In this document: positions 8,261 to 17,817 of the stretch, one piece after another
Position numbering within the stretch: the stretch's first letter is position 1
Layout of the letters: each line of letters opens with the position of its first letter
From: Ruegeria sp. HKCCD4315
GTDB taxonomy: Bacteria; Pseudomonadota; Alphaproteobacteria; Rhodobacterales; Rhodobacteraceae
Length of the DNA: 64,000 nt
Direction: 5' to 3'
Assembly: GCF_013112245.1 (NCBI RefSeq)
Contig: NZ_WVRN01000001.1
Location: forward strand, 748,501-812,500
The notes under the pieces: generated by a model
Database searches by the model: none
Seen by the model: the letters and a program-made list of their open reading frames with translations, nothing else
What the model was told of the DNA's origin: nothing
Made by a program: the position numbers and the translations under genes

Positions 8261-8272
8261 GAATACATATTC
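8261..8272. promoter_or_regulatory. palindrome in the LysR/dioxygenase intergenic region
   Basis: GAATACATATTC has 5-base inverted arms around two bases and lies in the AT-rich gap between the divergent LysR and dioxygenase starts. LTTRs bind dyads of this general sort in such gaps, so this is a candidate operator half. Chance occurrence is quite possible. Confidence 0.3.
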
Positions 8273-8306
8273 AAAGCAAAACGGGGCAAAGCCAAAGGAG
8301 ACCCGG

Positions 8307-9104
8307 ATGCCACACCCACTCGTATCACAAGCGATGATCGACACTTATCAGCAAGATGGTGTTGTTCTTATCAAGGGACTGTTCGCGGATCACGTGGAAC
8401 AGCTACGCGAGGGCGTGGCAGCAAATATGGCTGAGCCCGGCCCCTTTGCCTCGGAAAACAAAAAGTCGGGCGAAACCGGGCGGTTTTTCGACGACTATTG
8501 CAACTGGACCCGAATTCCTCAGTTCCGCGAGGTTATCGAAAACTCACCGGCTGCCGAGGTGGCCGCCGATCTGATGCAATCGCAAAGTGTTCAGATGTTC
8601 CACGATCACGTGCTGGTCAAAGAGCCGGGCACATCGATGGCCACCCCCTGGCATCAGGACGGGCCGTATTACTTCGTGGAGGGACAGCAAACCATCAGCT
8701 TCTGGTCTCCGCTGGATCCAGTCCGCCAGGCAACGCTGCGCTGTGTCGCCGGATCGCATCGGTGGGAGAAAGAGGTTCTGCCGACCCGTTGGGTGTCAGA
8801 GGAAGGCTTCTTCCCGGATGAAGGTCAGTACATTCAAGTTCCGGACCCGGATGCCGAAGGGATGCGGGTTGTTGAGTTCGAAATGGAGCCGGGTGACGCC
8901 GTGGCGTTCAACTATCGCACTTTGCATGGAGCACGAGGCAACCAGTCGGACAGCCGTCGCCGCGCGTTCTCGCTGCGCCTGGTTGGGGATGATGCACGCT
9001 ATGTTGAACGCCCGGGCCGCACCTCGCCCCCGTTTCCCGGTCACGACATGACACCGGGTCAGCGCCTGCGCGAGGACTGGTTTCCTATGCTGTTGCAGCG
9101 CTGA
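8307..9104 (+). CDS. phytanoyl-CoA dioxygenase (PhyH) family protein
   Basis: A 265-residue Fe(II)/2-oxoglutarate-dependent oxygenase of the PhyH family. The facial triad is visible: His and Asp in PWHQDGPYYF and the distal His in NYRTLHGARGN, followed by the Arg-rich RRRAFSLRLVGDD that holds 2-oxoglutarate. The ATG at 8307 is preceded by AAAGGAGA. Such enzymes hydroxylate acyl-CoAs, amino acid derivatives, ectoine or phosphonates; the substrate here cannot be read from sequence. It is divergent from a LysR regulator and not followed by other catabolic genes, so it may be a single-gene regulon. Confidence 0.85.
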   Translation: MPHPLVSQAMIDTYQQDGVVLIKGLFADHVEQLREGVAANMAEPGPFASENKKSGETGRFFDDYCNWTRIPQFREVIENSPAAEVAADLMQSQSVQMFHDHVLVKEPGTSMATPWHQDGPYYFVEGQQTISFWSPLDPVRQATLRCVAGSHRWEKEVLPTRWVSEEGFFPDEGQYIQVPDPDAEGMRVVEFEMEPGDAVAFNYRTLHGARGNQSDSRRRAFSLRLVGDDARYVERPGRTSPPFPGHDMTPGQRLREDWFPMLLQR

Positions 9105-9110
9105 GGCGAC

Positions 9111-9974
9111 TCAGAACCACTGACCTGATTCGATCAGACCCAGATCTAGCAACTGGCGGGACTGCCATTTAAACGGCACTGAGTTCCGCCAGCGAAAGCT
9201 GGGGATGTCAAAAGTAGACCCTGCATTTGCCTTCAGGGCTTTTGCCGCCCGAAATGAGCATACGGCCGCAGTCATGTTGTGATGCCATGGACAGGAATAG
9301 GTGTTGTATTCCGGTTCATTGAATGTGTGGTCGGGCTGCAAGACCAGCCCTTTTTCCGATTTGAACAGGGCGATGCGGTCAATGCGGCGGCGTTCGTATG
9401 GAACGTGTTCTTCAAACCGCCAGCGTAAACCACCCGAAATATCCAACTGCCGATCTAAAGGCTGACCGCTTGGGTCGTGGCGGGTATGAGCATAGTAGCC
9501 CGTGCTGTCGAAGAGGGCGTGATCGGGCGCGACTCCGTTGGGGTTGGTGCTTAGATCATCGGCATAAAGGTCAATGACATAGCTGAGCATGGCATTGCGC
9601 CTTTCTTCGCTGTGAAAGGCCAGCATTTCACCAACGCTGCGCGTTTCGCAGAAAGGAAAGAACAGGTATTCGGCGTTGTAACAGTAATACATCCAAACGC
9701 CCGGCGCGGCCTGGATAATCCTGTTTATGGTGTCAAACACCATGGTTCGGGGCGTGCATTTCAGTGTGATCCGATGCACGTGATCGGCCAGTTCCGGGTC
9801 GAGAGCGAGGTCCTGAGGCATGAACACAAGCACCGACTTGAACCCCAACTGCAGGTGATGCCGCACGGTGCTGTCCAGCTCGACCTCGTCTTCGGCAAAA
9901 ATCAATGCGATGGGCCCTTTGGCCAATGCAGTCTGACCCGATTTCAGAAAATGGTCCGGGGATTCGTACTTCAT
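9111..9974 (-). CDS. glycosyltransferase family 2-like protein (tentative)
   Basis: A 287-residue protein I do not recognise with certainty. The N-terminal part (KGPIALIFAEDEVELDSTVRHH and LGFKSVLVFMP) resembles the nucleotide-sugar-binding start of GT2-like proteins, where a helix ending in HH is followed by LGF and a strand. The C-terminal half has many aromatic and His residues (NTYSCPWHHNMTAAV), unusual for GT2. No signal peptide or membrane helix is seen. The start at 9974 (MKYESPDHF) is preferred over a longer frame that would overlap the divergent miaB. It ends seven bases from the dioxygenase stop, convergent. Function uncertain. Confidence 0.55.
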   Translation of the reverse strand: MKYESPDHFLKSGQTALAKGPIALIFAEDEVELDSTVRHHLQLGFKSVLVFMPQDLALDPELADHVHRITLKCTPRTMVFDTINRIIQAAPGVWMYYCYNAEYLFFPFCETRSVGEMLAFHSEERRNAMLSYVIDLYADDLSTNPNGVAPDHALFDSTGYYAHTRHDPSGQPLDRQLDISGGLRWRFEEHVPYERRRIDRIALFKSEKGLVLQPDHTFNEPEYNTYSCPWHHNMTAAVCSFRAAKALKANAGSTFDIPSFRWRNSVPFKWQSRQLLDLGLIESGQWF

Positions 9975-10096
9975 CGCGTGTTTTCGGTTTTGCCTTGCTG
10001 GAAAGTCCCGCCAAATTCGGGTAATTGCGCCCGCATTGCAAGCGGCGTTCGAAGCATATAGATGACGCCGGTCCCGCGAATGCAAAGGCCCGATCC

Positions 10097-11416
10097 ATGT
10101 CCGAACCGAAGAAGCTGTTTATCAAGACCTATGGCTGTCAGATGAATGTCTATGACAGCGAGCGCATGTCCGAGGCACTGGGCGGGCAGGGCTATGTCGA
10201 AACCAAGACACCTGATGATGCGGATATGATCCTGCTGAACACCTGTCATATTCGCGAAAAGGCCGCGGAAAAGGTGTATTCTGAACTGGGCCGGTTCAAG
10301 GGTCTGAAGGCCGAGAAACCGGATCTGAAAATCGGAGTTGCAGGCTGTGTCGCTCAGGCTGAAGGCGAAGAGATCATGCGCCGCCAGCCTCTGGTCGACT
10401 TGGTTGTTGGCCCGCAAAGCTATCATCGCTTACCCGAGATGGAAGCCAAGACCCGCGCTGGTGAAAAGGCGCTGGATACGGATTTTCCTGAAGAGGACAA
10501 GTTCGAGAAGCTAAAAAACCGCCCCAAGGCCAAGCGTGGCCCGACGGCGTTTCTGACTGTTCAGGAAGGCTGTGACAAGTTCTGCGCCTTCTGCGTTGTG
10601 CCCTATACTCGTGGTGCCGAAGTCAGCCGCCCGGCCGACCGCATTATTCGTGAAGCGCATGATCTGGTCGAACGCGGGGTGCGCGAGATCACTTTGCTGG
10701 GGCAGAATGTGAATGCCTATCATGGCGCGGGCCCTAACGGGGACACGACTCTGGCAGGTCTGATCTGGGAGCTGAACAAGGTCGACGGTCTGGAGCGGAT
10801 TCGCTTTACCACGTCGCACCCCAATGACATGGCCGATGACCTGATCGAGGCGCATGGCACTTGCGACAAGCTGATGCCTTATCTTCACCTGCCGGTGCAG
10901 TCGGGTTCGGACCGCATTCTCAAACGGATGAACCGCAGCCATACAGCCGAAAGCTATCTGCGCCTGATCGAAAAAATCCGCGCGGCGCGCCCGGATATTG
11001 TGATGTCTGGCGATTTCATTGTCGGGTTCCCCGAGGAAACCGAAGAGGATTTCCAGGCAACGATGGATTTGGTCGAAGAGGTCAAATACGGCTACGCGTA
11101 TTCCTTCAAATACTCCACCCGCCCCGGAACGCCCGCAGCCGAGAGGGCACAGGTTGACCCTGCGGCGGCGGATGAACGGTTACAAAGACTTCAGGCTCTG
11201 ATCACCCAGCATCAGCGGGAAATACAGGATAGCATGGTGGGCCGAACCGTGCGTGTTCTGTTCGAAAAGCCGGGACGCTTGACGGGTCAAATGGTCGGAA
11301 AGTCTGAGTATCTTCATTCGGTCCACGTCAAAGGCCCCGAGATCGAGACTGGAGATTTGAAAGAGGTTCGGATCACCGAGTCGGGCGCCAACTCGCTGGC
11401 CGGAGAGCTGCTGTAG
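10097..11416 (+). CDS. miaB: tRNA-2-methylthio-N6-dimethylallyladenosine synthase
   Basis: A 439-residue radical-SAM methylthiotransferase. The N-terminal domain ([17 protein letters not shown]) carries the first cluster Cys residues, including [11 protein letters not shown] and [11 protein letters not shown]; the radical-SAM motif [15 protein letters not shown] follows; a TRAM domain ends the protein. These features and the length match MiaB, which thiomethylates A37 of tRNAs reading U-starting codons. The ATG at 10097 has AAAGG about nine bases upstream. It is divergent from the gene at 9974. Confidence 0.95.
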   Translation: MSEPKKLFIKTYGCQMNVYDSERMSEALGGQGYVETKTPDDADMILLNTCHIREKAAEKVYSELGRFKGLKAEKPDLKIGVAGCVAQAEGEEIMRRQPLVDLVVGPQSYHRLPEMEAKTRAGEKALDTDFPEEDKFEKLKNRPKAKRGPTAFLTVQEGCDKFCAFCVVPYTRGAEVSRPADRIIREAHDLVERGVREITLLGQNVNAYHGAGPNGDTTLAGLIWELNKVDGLERIRFTTSHPNDMADDLIEAHGTCDKLMPYLHLPVQSGSDRILKRMNRSHTAESYLRLIEKIRAARPDIVMSGDFIVGFPEETEEDFQATMDLVEEVKYGYAYSFKYSTRPGTPAAERAQVDPAAADERLQRLQALITQHQREIQDSMVGRTVRVLFEKPGRLTGQMVGKSEYLHSVHVKGPEIETGDLKEVRITESGANSLAGELL

Positions 11417-11588
11417 ATCGGCAAGTATCCACCGGTCAGCCACCATAGTTGGTGTTTGTTTCCAAAATTTACCCTTGATTTATTGCTTGGAACTATGTTC
11501 GGAGAAGAGCCAAGTTTTTCCGGGCGTGAAGTTATGCGTTAAAAGACGGTTTTTGGCCGGTGTTGCGACCGGAGTGATGGAGGCACGA

Positions 11589-12353
11589 GTGACGACCCTT
11601 AAGAACTTCAGGATTTCAATACTTGGCAGAACACTTCCCGCAGCGTCACTTGCTACTCTTCTGGCTAGTACAACAATTGCAGGTGATCTGAAGGGCACAG
11701 TGAACGAGCCTGAAGTGATCAGCCCGACTAGTTTCGGCAGCGATGTCAGCGCCTTTTATCTGGGATTGGCCGGCGGTTATGGCTCGGGGGGCGATGATCG
11801 CTTCGGTCTAAGAACACCCGCCGGGTTGTTCGATGTCGGCGAACAGGATCTGTCTGGTTCTTACGGTGAGATTCGTGGCGGCTGGCGTGGTATCTTGCCT
11901 GCCAGAGGTGGCCGTGACTACGTTTATGGTTTGGAAATCGGGTACCAGTTCGGATCCTTTGATGACAGCGTTGGCACCCAGATTGGCGGCGTCGATGTTC
12001 AAGGTGGCACCGAGGTGTCCGATGTACTGGCGATCCGGTTTAAAAATGGTCTGACCAACCGCAGCGGCCGAATCCTGTATTTCGTTAGTGTCGGCTATTT
12101 GTGGGGTGATATTGAAACGACCAACAGCATCACATCTGGCGGTTCGACGCAGAATTTCGCGGTTACTGATCGGCGGAACGGATACTCTGCCAGCATTGGG
12201 GCTGAACATAAACTTACCGACAATTGGTCGATTACCGGTGAATATGAATACGTCCAGTTCGACTCGAAGACCGTCCAGTTCAGTTCAGGTTTTTCTACAA
12301 AGTCGACGCCAAAATACGGCGGTCTCAGATTTGGGCTGAACTATACGTTCTGA
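11589..12353 (+). CDS. outer-membrane beta-barrel protein
   Basis: Translation most likely begins at the GTG at 11589, since TGGAGG lies five bases before it and a signal peptide follows directly: a basic start, then LPAASLATLLASTTIAG. The mature part is an Opa/OmpA-like small barrel: alternating amphipathic strands (FYLGLAGGYGSG, YGEIRGGWRGI, YVYGLEIGYQFG, YSASIGAEHKL) and the C-terminal strand YGGLRFGLNYTF ending in Phe, the BAM recognition signal. About 254 residues. Probably a structural or porin-like outer-membrane protein; function unknown. It is unrelated to miaB except by position. Confidence 0.75.
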   Translation: MTTLKNFRISILGRTLPAASLATLLASTTIAGDLKGTVNEPEVISPTSFGSDVSAFYLGLAGGYGSGGDDRFGLRTPAGLFDVGEQDLSGSYGEIRGGWRGILPARGGRDYVYGLEIGYQFGSFDDSVGTQIGGVDVQGGTEVSDVLAIRFKNGLTNRSGRILYFVSVGYLWGDIETTNSITSGGSTQNFAVTDRRNGYSASIGAEHKLTDNWSITGEYEYVQFDSKTVQFSSGFSTKSTPKYGGLRFGLNYTF

Positions 12354-12375
12354 TGCCAACTGGAACGGCATTTTT
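12352..12375 (+). terminator. weak hairpin after the barrel gene
   Basis: ATGCC and GGCAT arms overlap the stop codon and are followed by a short T run. The stem is only five base pairs, so a terminator role is uncertain. Confidence 0.3.
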
Positions 12376-12477
12376 CGGCTGTTTTGTCATCCCCGCACTA
12401 AATTTTGAATCTGTGGCTTGCGCCCACCGAGTTTTGTTGTCTACGCTCAGGGTGAACAGCCAAGACAGGAGAACGGA

Positions 12478-13500
12478 TTGGCCATCGGTGCCCTGACCCC
12501 ACCGCAAGATGAAATGCCCCAGCGTGAGGCGTTTGTAGAATTTCCCGACAACCGATTGTTGATTGACCTATGCGGCGAGTACGACCGCAATCTGACCGAT
12601 ATAGAAAGCAAGCTTTCGGTCCAGATTGTACGCCGTGGCAACCAGCTGGTTGTCATGGGCGACGAAGATGCTCAGAAACAAGCCGTAGAAGTGCTGCAAT
12701 CGCTTTATACCCGCCTGGAAGGGGGGCGCGAGGTCGAAGCCGCAGATGTGGATCGCGAGTTGCGAATGGGTGCTTCGGAACAAGGTACGGGCACGCGCGA
12801 CGGCGATCAGCTTGAGATGTTCAAGGGTGGCTCGGTCGAGATCAAGACCCGCAAGAAACTGGTCGAACCGCGTACAGATGCTCAGAAAGCCTATGTTCAG
12901 TCGTTGTTTCAGAACGAATTGGCCTTTGGCATTGGCCCTGCGGGAACAGGTAAAACCTATCTGGCGGTTGCCGTTGGTGTTTCGATGTTTATTGGCGGCC
13001 ATGTGGATCGAATCATCCTGAGCCGCCCGGCGGTCGAGGCGGGTGAAAAGCTGGGCTATTTGCCTGGTGACATGAAGGACAAGGTCGATCCGTATATGCA
13101 GCCGCTTTATGACGCGCTGAACGATTTTCTGCCGGGTAAGCAACTGGCCAAGCTGATCGAGGAAAAACGAATCGAAATCGCCCCGCTGGCATTTATGCGC
13201 GGTCGAACTCTGGCTAATGCCTTCGTTGTTCTGGACGAAGCCCAGAACGCGACGACCATGCAGATGAAGATGTTCCTGACCCGTCTGGGTGAAGGCAGCC
13301 GAATGGTCATCACCGGCGACAGGTCTCAGGTGGACCTGCCGCGCGGGGTGCAATCCGGCCTGGCGGATGCTGAAAGGTTATTGAAAACGATACCAAATAT
13401 CAGCTTCAACTATTTCACGTCAAAAGACGTCGTTCGTCACCCGCTTGTCGCCGCCATCATCGAGGCGTATGAGGCCGATGCGGGCCGCGATACCAGTTAA
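12478..13500 (+). CDS. PhoH family ATPase
   Basis: A 340-residue protein with an N-terminal KH-like part (LSVQIVRRGNQLVVMG) and a P-loop ATPase domain: GPAGTGKTYLAVAVG is Walker A, VVLDEAQNAT is Walker B, and TRLGEGSRMVITGDRSQ is the sensor region. This is the PhoH/YbeZ type, thought to act with YbeY in RNA processing. The most likely start is the TTG at 12478, with AGGAG six bases ahead; an ATG at 12511 is the alternative. First gene of phoH-ybeY-corC-lnt. Confidence 0.9.
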   Translation: MAIGALTPPQDEMPQREAFVEFPDNRLLIDLCGEYDRNLTDIESKLSVQIVRRGNQLVVMGDEDAQKQAVEVLQSLYTRLEGGREVEAADVDRELRMGASEQGTGTRDGDQLEMFKGGSVEIKTRKKLVEPRTDAQKAYVQSLFQNELAFGIGPAGTGKTYLAVAVGVSMFIGGHVDRIILSRPAVEAGEKLGYLPGDMKDKVDPYMQPLYDALNDFLPGKQLAKLIEEKRIEIAPLAFMRGRTLANAFVVLDEAQNATTMQMKMFLTRLGEGSRMVITGDRSQVDLPRGVQSGLADAERLLKTIPNISFNYFTSKDVVRHPLVAAIIEAYEADAGRDTS

Positions 13501-13536
13501 GTGCAAGGCCCTATGCAAGGGCTGATGTGCGGTAAG

Positions 13537-14031
13537 ATGAACCTGGAACTCACTGTCGAAGACAATCGGTGGCAAGGTCTCGAGGCCTTGTCGCAAAAGG
13601 CGATTTCTGCTGTTTTGGCGTTTGTCGAACTGGATTCTGAGGTTTGTGAAGTCAGCGTTTTGGGCTGCGATGACGCACGGATTGCAGACCTGAATACAGA
13701 GTTTCGCGGCAAGCCAAGTGCCACCAATGTTCTGAGTTGGCCAGCCGAGGATCTGGCCCCGGAAGAACCAGGGCAGGTGCCGGTTTCGCCAGAGCCGGAC
13801 TTTACAGGTGAAATCCCCTTAGGTGATATCGCGATTTCTTTCGACACCTGCGCACGTGAGGCAACTGACGCGGGTAAAGCCATGGACGATCACGTGATCC
13901 ATTTGCTTGTTCACGGAACGTTGCATTTGCTCGGGTATGATCACATTCGTGATCCCGATGCCACCCTGATGGAAAGGATTGAGGTCGAGATACTTGGCAA
14001 ATTAGGTATCGATGACCCATATAAGGTATGA
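13537..14031 (+). CDS. ybeY: endoribonuclease YbeY (16S rRNA maturation)
   Basis: About 164 residues. The zinc-binding signature HxxxHxxxxxH is seen in LLVHGTLHLLGYDH, preceded by LGDIAISFDTC, as in YbeY. It takes part in 3'-end maturation of 16S rRNA and ribosome quality control, and commonly neighbours phoH (ybeZ) and corC (ybeX) as here. The start is unclear: in-frame GTG 13501 and ATGs 13513, 13525 and 13537 are all possible; family similarity begins at 13537. Confidence 0.9.
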   Translation: MNLELTVEDNRWQGLEALSQKAISAVLAFVELDSEVCEVSVLGCDDARIADLNTEFRGKPSATNVLSWPAEDLAPEEPGQVPVSPEPDFTGEIPLGDIAISFDTCAREATDAGKAMDDHVIHLLVHGTLHLLGYDHIRDPDATLMERIEVEILGKLGIDDPYKV

Positions 14032-14066
14032 AGGGGTCAGATGACCCGATCAATTGGAACAGGATA

Positions 14067-14954
14067 ATGGGCGAGACAGACGGCAGTTCTAGGGCGGCGC
14101 ACAGCGCGCAACCACAGGACAGCAGCAATACGACCGAAGAGAAAAGCGGATTTTTTTCTCGAATTTTTGATGCGTTTTCGGGCGATGAGGCTCAACCGCA
14201 GCCGGTGGCGAACGGACAGGATGCAACGGCGTCTCAGTCCCGTGGGATGATTAACCTGCGGCGGATGCGTGTTGAAGACGTCGCTATCCCGACTGCCGAA
14301 ATCGTATCGGTGCCTTCTACGATCACCAAAGACGAGCTTGCGGATGTATTCCGTGAGAGTGGCCTGTCCAGAATACCGGTTTATGAAGGCACCCTGGATA
14401 CGCCTTTGGGTTTTGTCCATCTCAAAGACTTTGCGTTGACCCATGGGTTCAACGGCGGGGGCAGTAGCTTCGATCTTGTCTCGATGCTGCGCACGCTGTT
14501 GTTTGTACCGCCGTCAATGCCAATCGGAATATTGCTGACTAAGATGCAGACAGAGCGGCGCCACATGGCGTTGGTGATTGATGAATATGGCGGTGTTGAT
14601 GGCTTGCTGACCATCGAAGACCTGATCGAACAAGTCGTTGGTGAAATCGCTGATGAGCACGACGCTGATGAAGATCAGTTGTGGGTGCAGGAGAAACCCG
14701 GCTGTTATGTCGTGCAAGCCCGTGTCCCGCTTGAGGATTTCGAAGCCGAGATTGGCCGCTCGTTGACCAGCCATGAAGACGTGGATGAAGAGGAAATCGA
14801 TACTTTGGGCGGCTTGGTGTTCATGCTGTCGGGTCGTGTGCCTGCACGAGGAGAAGTTGTGATCCACCCTGAAGGTCCTGAATTTGAAGTCCTCGACGCC
14901 GATCCGCGTCGCATAAAAAGGCTTCGCGTCATGCTGCCGGAAATCGCTGCATGA
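14067..14954 (+). CDS. CorC/HlyC family CBS-domain protein
   Basis: About 295 residues: a variable acidic N-terminus, two CBS domains (MINLRRMRVEDVAIP through the segment LLTKMQTERRHMALVIDEYGG), and a C-terminal CorC_HlyC domain (GEVVIHPEGPEFEVLDAD). There is no membrane part, so it is the soluble CorC/YbeX type, associated with Mg/Co efflux or ribosome metabolism. An ATG at 14028 overlaps the ybeY stop (ATGA) but the conserved MGETDGSS start at 14067 is preferred. It overlaps lnt by ATGA. Confidence 0.88.
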   Translation: MGETDGSSRAAHSAQPQDSSNTTEEKSGFFSRIFDAFSGDEAQPQPVANGQDATASQSRGMINLRRMRVEDVAIPTAEIVSVPSTITKDELADVFRESGLSRIPVYEGTLDTPLGFVHLKDFALTHGFNGGGSSFDLVSMLRTLLFVPPSMPIGILLTKMQTERRHMALVIDEYGGVDGLLTIEDLIEQVVGEIADEHDADEDQLWVQEKPGCYVVQARVPLEDFEAEIGRSLTSHEDVDEEEIDTLGGLVFMLSGRVPARGEVVIHPEGPEFEVLDADPRRIKRLRVMLPEIAA

Positions 14955-16459
14955 CCCCCCTGCGGGGCTTGCCTTTCCCGCTGAGACTACTGGCCGCCGC
15001 CATACTGGGCGGAGTCGCAGGGTTTGGTTTTGCGCCTTATGGCTATTGGGCGCTGACGATCCTGTCTCTGGTCCTGATCGTGCCGCTGTTCCTGTCCAGC
15101 GAAACCCGCGCGCGGGCTGGTTGGATTGGATGGGTTTTTGCCACCGGTTACTTTGTGCACGCTCTCAGCTGGCTTGTCGAACCGTTTCAGGTGGACGCCG
15201 AACGCCACGCCTGGATGGCGCCGTTTGCGCTGGTGTTTATGGCAGGTGGCCTCGCGCTGTTTTGGGCCGTTGCCTTTTGGATGTCTCGCCGCCCGGGCGC
15301 GTCTTCTTTTCGCCAATGCCTGCTCTTGATCGTTACCCTGTCCTTGGCTGAGCTGGCCCGAGGCTATGTGCTAACCGGTTTCCCTTGGGCGGGGGTTTCG
15401 CAGATTTGGATCGATACCCCGGTGGCGCAAATGTTGTCTTTGTTCGGGCCATTTGGGTTAAACGCCCTAACGTTCGCAGCGACATTCCCAATCGGTTCGG
15501 CATCGATGCACCCCAGACCTTTTCGAGGGCTGGTGCAATCAACGGTATTTACATCCGGATTGGCCATTGTCGCGTTGAGCTATGCCGCGATGCGGCCAAC
15601 AGTTCACGATGGTCCTCATGTCGTGCGGGTTGTACAACCAAATGCACCTCAGAATCAAAAATGGGATCCGGCCTACGCCCCTTTGTTCTTTTCGCGCCAG
15701 ATTGACTACACAGCTGCCCAGCCGCGACCTGATCTGATCGTATGGCCCGAAACTGCAGTGCCCGCCTGGCTCGGCAGTGCGCAACCGATTTTGGCCAAAA
15801 TAGCGGATGCAGCGCAGGGCACTCCGGTGATCCTGGGTATTCAGCGCGGAGATGGCCCGAGGATTTTCAATTCGATGGTCTACCTGGACGAAAGCGGGAA
15901 CCAGGCTGGTCTGTACGACAAGCACCATCTCGCGCCTTTCGGAGAGTACGTTCCCTTCGGCGATTTGATGGGGCGATTTGGCATTCACGGATTAGCGTCC
16001 ACAACGGGCCACGGGTTCAGCGCGGGACCGGGCCCGCAGTTGATGGATCTGGGGCGCTTGGGGCAAGCCTTGCCGTTGATCTGCTACGAGGCCGTGTTCT
16101 CGCAGGATGTGAATGGTGCACCGGGGCGGGCGGATTTCCTGTTGCAGATCACCAATGACGCTTGGTTCGGAACCCGATCAGGCCCGTATCAGCACATGGT
16201 TCAAGCTCGGATGAGGGCGATTGAGCAGGGCCTGCCGATGATCCGTGCAGCAAATACCGGCATATCGGCTATGATCGACCCTCTGGGCCGTGTCACGGCC
16301 TCTTTGCCTTTGGGCGAGGCTGGATATGTCGATGCCATTCTGCCACTGCCGCTACAGCCGACGATCTATTCGCGAACAGGCGACAGTGTCATTTTTTTGA
16401 CCCTTTTGTTTCTCGGCGCCATTATCCGCTTTAGTGCCCGCTGGCGCGCGAACTATTAG
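14951..16459 (+). CDS. lnt: apolipoprotein N-acyltransferase
   Basis: A 502-residue integral inner-membrane enzyme with about six hydrophobic segments at the N-terminus, a periplasmic nitrilase domain, and a last helix near the C-terminus. The catalytic Glu-Lys-Cys triad is complete: E in IVWPETAVPAW, K in YDKHHLAPFGEYVPF, C in LPLICYEAVF. It attaches the third acyl chain to lipoproteins. Its ATG overlaps the corC stop. Confidence 0.95.
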   Translation: MTPLRGLPFPLRLLAAAILGGVAGFGFAPYGYWALTILSLVLIVPLFLSSETRARAGWIGWVFATGYFVHALSWLVEPFQVDAERHAWMAPFALVFMAGGLALFWAVAFWMSRRPGASSFRQCLLLIVTLSLAELARGYVLTGFPWAGVSQIWIDTPVAQMLSLFGPFGLNALTFAATFPIGSASMHPRPFRGLVQSTVFTSGLAIVALSYAAMRPTVHDGPHVVRVVQPNAPQNQKWDPAYAPLFFSRQIDYTAAQPRPDLIVWPETAVPAWLGSAQPILAKIADAAQGTPVILGIQRGDGPRIFNSMVYLDESGNQAGLYDKHHLAPFGEYVPFGDLMGRFGIHGLASTTGHGFSAGPGPQLMDLGRLGQALPLICYEAVFSQDVNGAPGRADFLLQITNDAWFGTRSGPYQHMVQARMRAIEQGLPMIRAANTGISAMIDPLGRVTASLPLGEAGYVDAILPLPLQPTIYSRTGDSVIFLTLLFLGAIIRFSARWRANY

Positions 16460-16497
16460 CGATTGACCCCATCTTCGGGTGGGCGTATGCGTCTCTG

Positions 16498-16545
16498 ACC
16501 TGTTACAACGGCTTCCTGGCGTGGCAGAGAAACCCTAATGGAGCA
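16498..16545 (+). ncRNA. SAM/SAH riboswitch upstream of metK
   Basis: P1 pairs CUGUUAC (16500-16506) with GUGGCAG (16521-16527) in seven base pairs including two G-U; the loop is the conserved AACGGCUUCCUGGC. A pseudoknot can form between GCUUCC (16511-16516) and GGAGC (16540-16544). The second strand of the pseudoknot is the Shine-Dalgarno of metK, whose ATG is at 16551. This fits the SAM/SAH class known from Rhodobacterales metK leaders, where ligand binding hides the ribosome site and lowers SAM synthetase when SAM is plentiful. Confidence 0.9.
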
Positions 16546-16550
16546 CATTT

Positions 16551-17732
16551 ATGTCCCGACAGAACTATACATTTACTTCGGAGTCCGTTTCCGAAGGGCA
16601 CCCAGACAAGGTCTGTGACCGCATTTCGGATGCCGTCCTTGACGCATTTCTGAATGAAGAACCCGAAGCACGCGTGGCTTGCGAAACCTTTGCCACAACC
16701 AACCGCGTCGTTATTGGCGGTGAAGTTGGTCTGTCGGATCAAGAAAAGCTGCATGACTACATGGGGCGTATCGAGAAGATTGCCCGCGATTGTATCAAAG
16801 ACATCGGCTACGAGCAGGACAAGTTTCACCACGAAACTGTCGAGGTGACCAACCTGTTGCACGAACAATCTGCTCACATCGCGCAGGGCGTTGATGCGGC
16901 TGACAACAAAGACGAAGGGGCAGGCGACCAGGGCATCATGTTCGGCTACGCCACGACAGAAACCCCCGCGCTTATGCCCGCACCAATCCAGTACTCGCAC
17001 GCTATCCTGCGTCGTCTGGCCGAAGTGCGCAAAAGCGGTGCCGAACCTGCGCTGGGTCCTGATGCCAAGTCGCAATTGTCCGTCATCTATCGTGATGGCA
17101 AACCGGTTGGCGTCAGCTCGGTCGTTTTGTCCACGCAGCACCTGGATGAAGCGCTGACATCAGATGACATCCGCGAAATCGTCGAACCCTATATTCGCGA
17201 AACTCTGCCCGAAGGCTGGTTGTCTGCTGACACCGAATGGCACGTAAACCCAACGGGCAAATTCGTGATTGGCGGCCCGGATGGTGACGCAGGTTTGACC
17301 GGTCGCAAGATCATCGTGGACACCTATGGTGGCGCGGCCCCACATGGCGGCGGCGCGTTCTCGGGCAAAGACCCGACCAAGGTGGACCGTTCCGCTGCGT
17401 ATGCCGCGCGTTACCTGGCTAAGAACGTTGTCGCTGCTGGTATGGCAGAACGTTGCACGATCCAGCTGAGCTATGCGATTGGCGTTTCCAAACCGCTGTC
17501 CATCTATGCCGATACGCATGGGACAGGCCAGATTGCCGACGCCGAGATCGAAAAAGCCGTTGGGCAGGTCATGGATCTGACCCCGCGTGGCATTCGTGAG
17601 CACCTGCAGATGAATAAGCCGATCTATCAGCGCACCGCTGCTTATGGCCATTTCGGGCGCGAACCCGATGCAGACGGCGGCTTTAGCTGGGAACGCACCG
17701 ATCTGGTTGATGCTCTGAAAGCGGCAGTCTGA
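16551..17732 (+). CDS. metK: S-adenosylmethionine synthetase
   Basis: A 393-residue enzyme that makes SAM from methionine and ATP. Motifs: [20 protein letters not shown] at the N-terminus, [12 protein letters not shown] (ATP site), and [19 protein letters not shown] (P-loop-like). Length is typical. Preceded by the SAM/SAH riboswitch and followed by a strong terminator, so it appears to be its own unit between lnt and trmB. Confidence 0.97.
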   Translation: MSRQNYTFTSESVSEGHPDKVCDRISDAVLDAFLNEEPEARVACETFATTNRVVIGGEVGLSDQEKLHDYMGRIEKIARDCIKDIGYEQDKFHHETVEVTNLLHEQSAHIAQGVDAADNKDEGAGDQGIMFGYATTETPALMPAPIQYSHAILRRLAEVRKSGAEPALGPDAKSQLSVIYRDGKPVGVSSVVLSTQHLDEALTSDDIREIVEPYIRETLPEGWLSADTEWHVNPTGKFVIGGPDGDAGLTGRKIIVDTYGGAAPHGGGAFSGKDPTKVDRSAAYAARYLAKNVVAAGMAERCTIQLSYAIGVSKPLSIYADTHGTGQIADAEIEKAVGQVMDLTPRGIREHLQMNKPIYQRTAAYGHFGREPDADGGFSWERTDLVDALKAAV

Positions 17733-17741
17733 TCCAAACAG

Positions 17742-17776
17742 AAAGAAAGCGCGCCTGTTGGGCGCGCTTTTTCTTT
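17742..17776 (+). terminator. rho-independent terminator after metK
   Basis: AAAGCGCGCC (17746-17755) pairs with GGCGCGCTTT (17761-17770) around a five-base loop, followed by TTCTTT. Because A residues flank the left arm, it may work in both directions. Confidence 0.85.
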
Positions 17777-17817
17777 ACCGGTGCGGTGCGCACTTGCAAC
17801 ACTAAGGCCAGCGCAGT

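Noticed and set aside
12568..13353. 261-codon open frame on the minus strand
   Set aside because: Antisense to phoH; shadow of codon bias.
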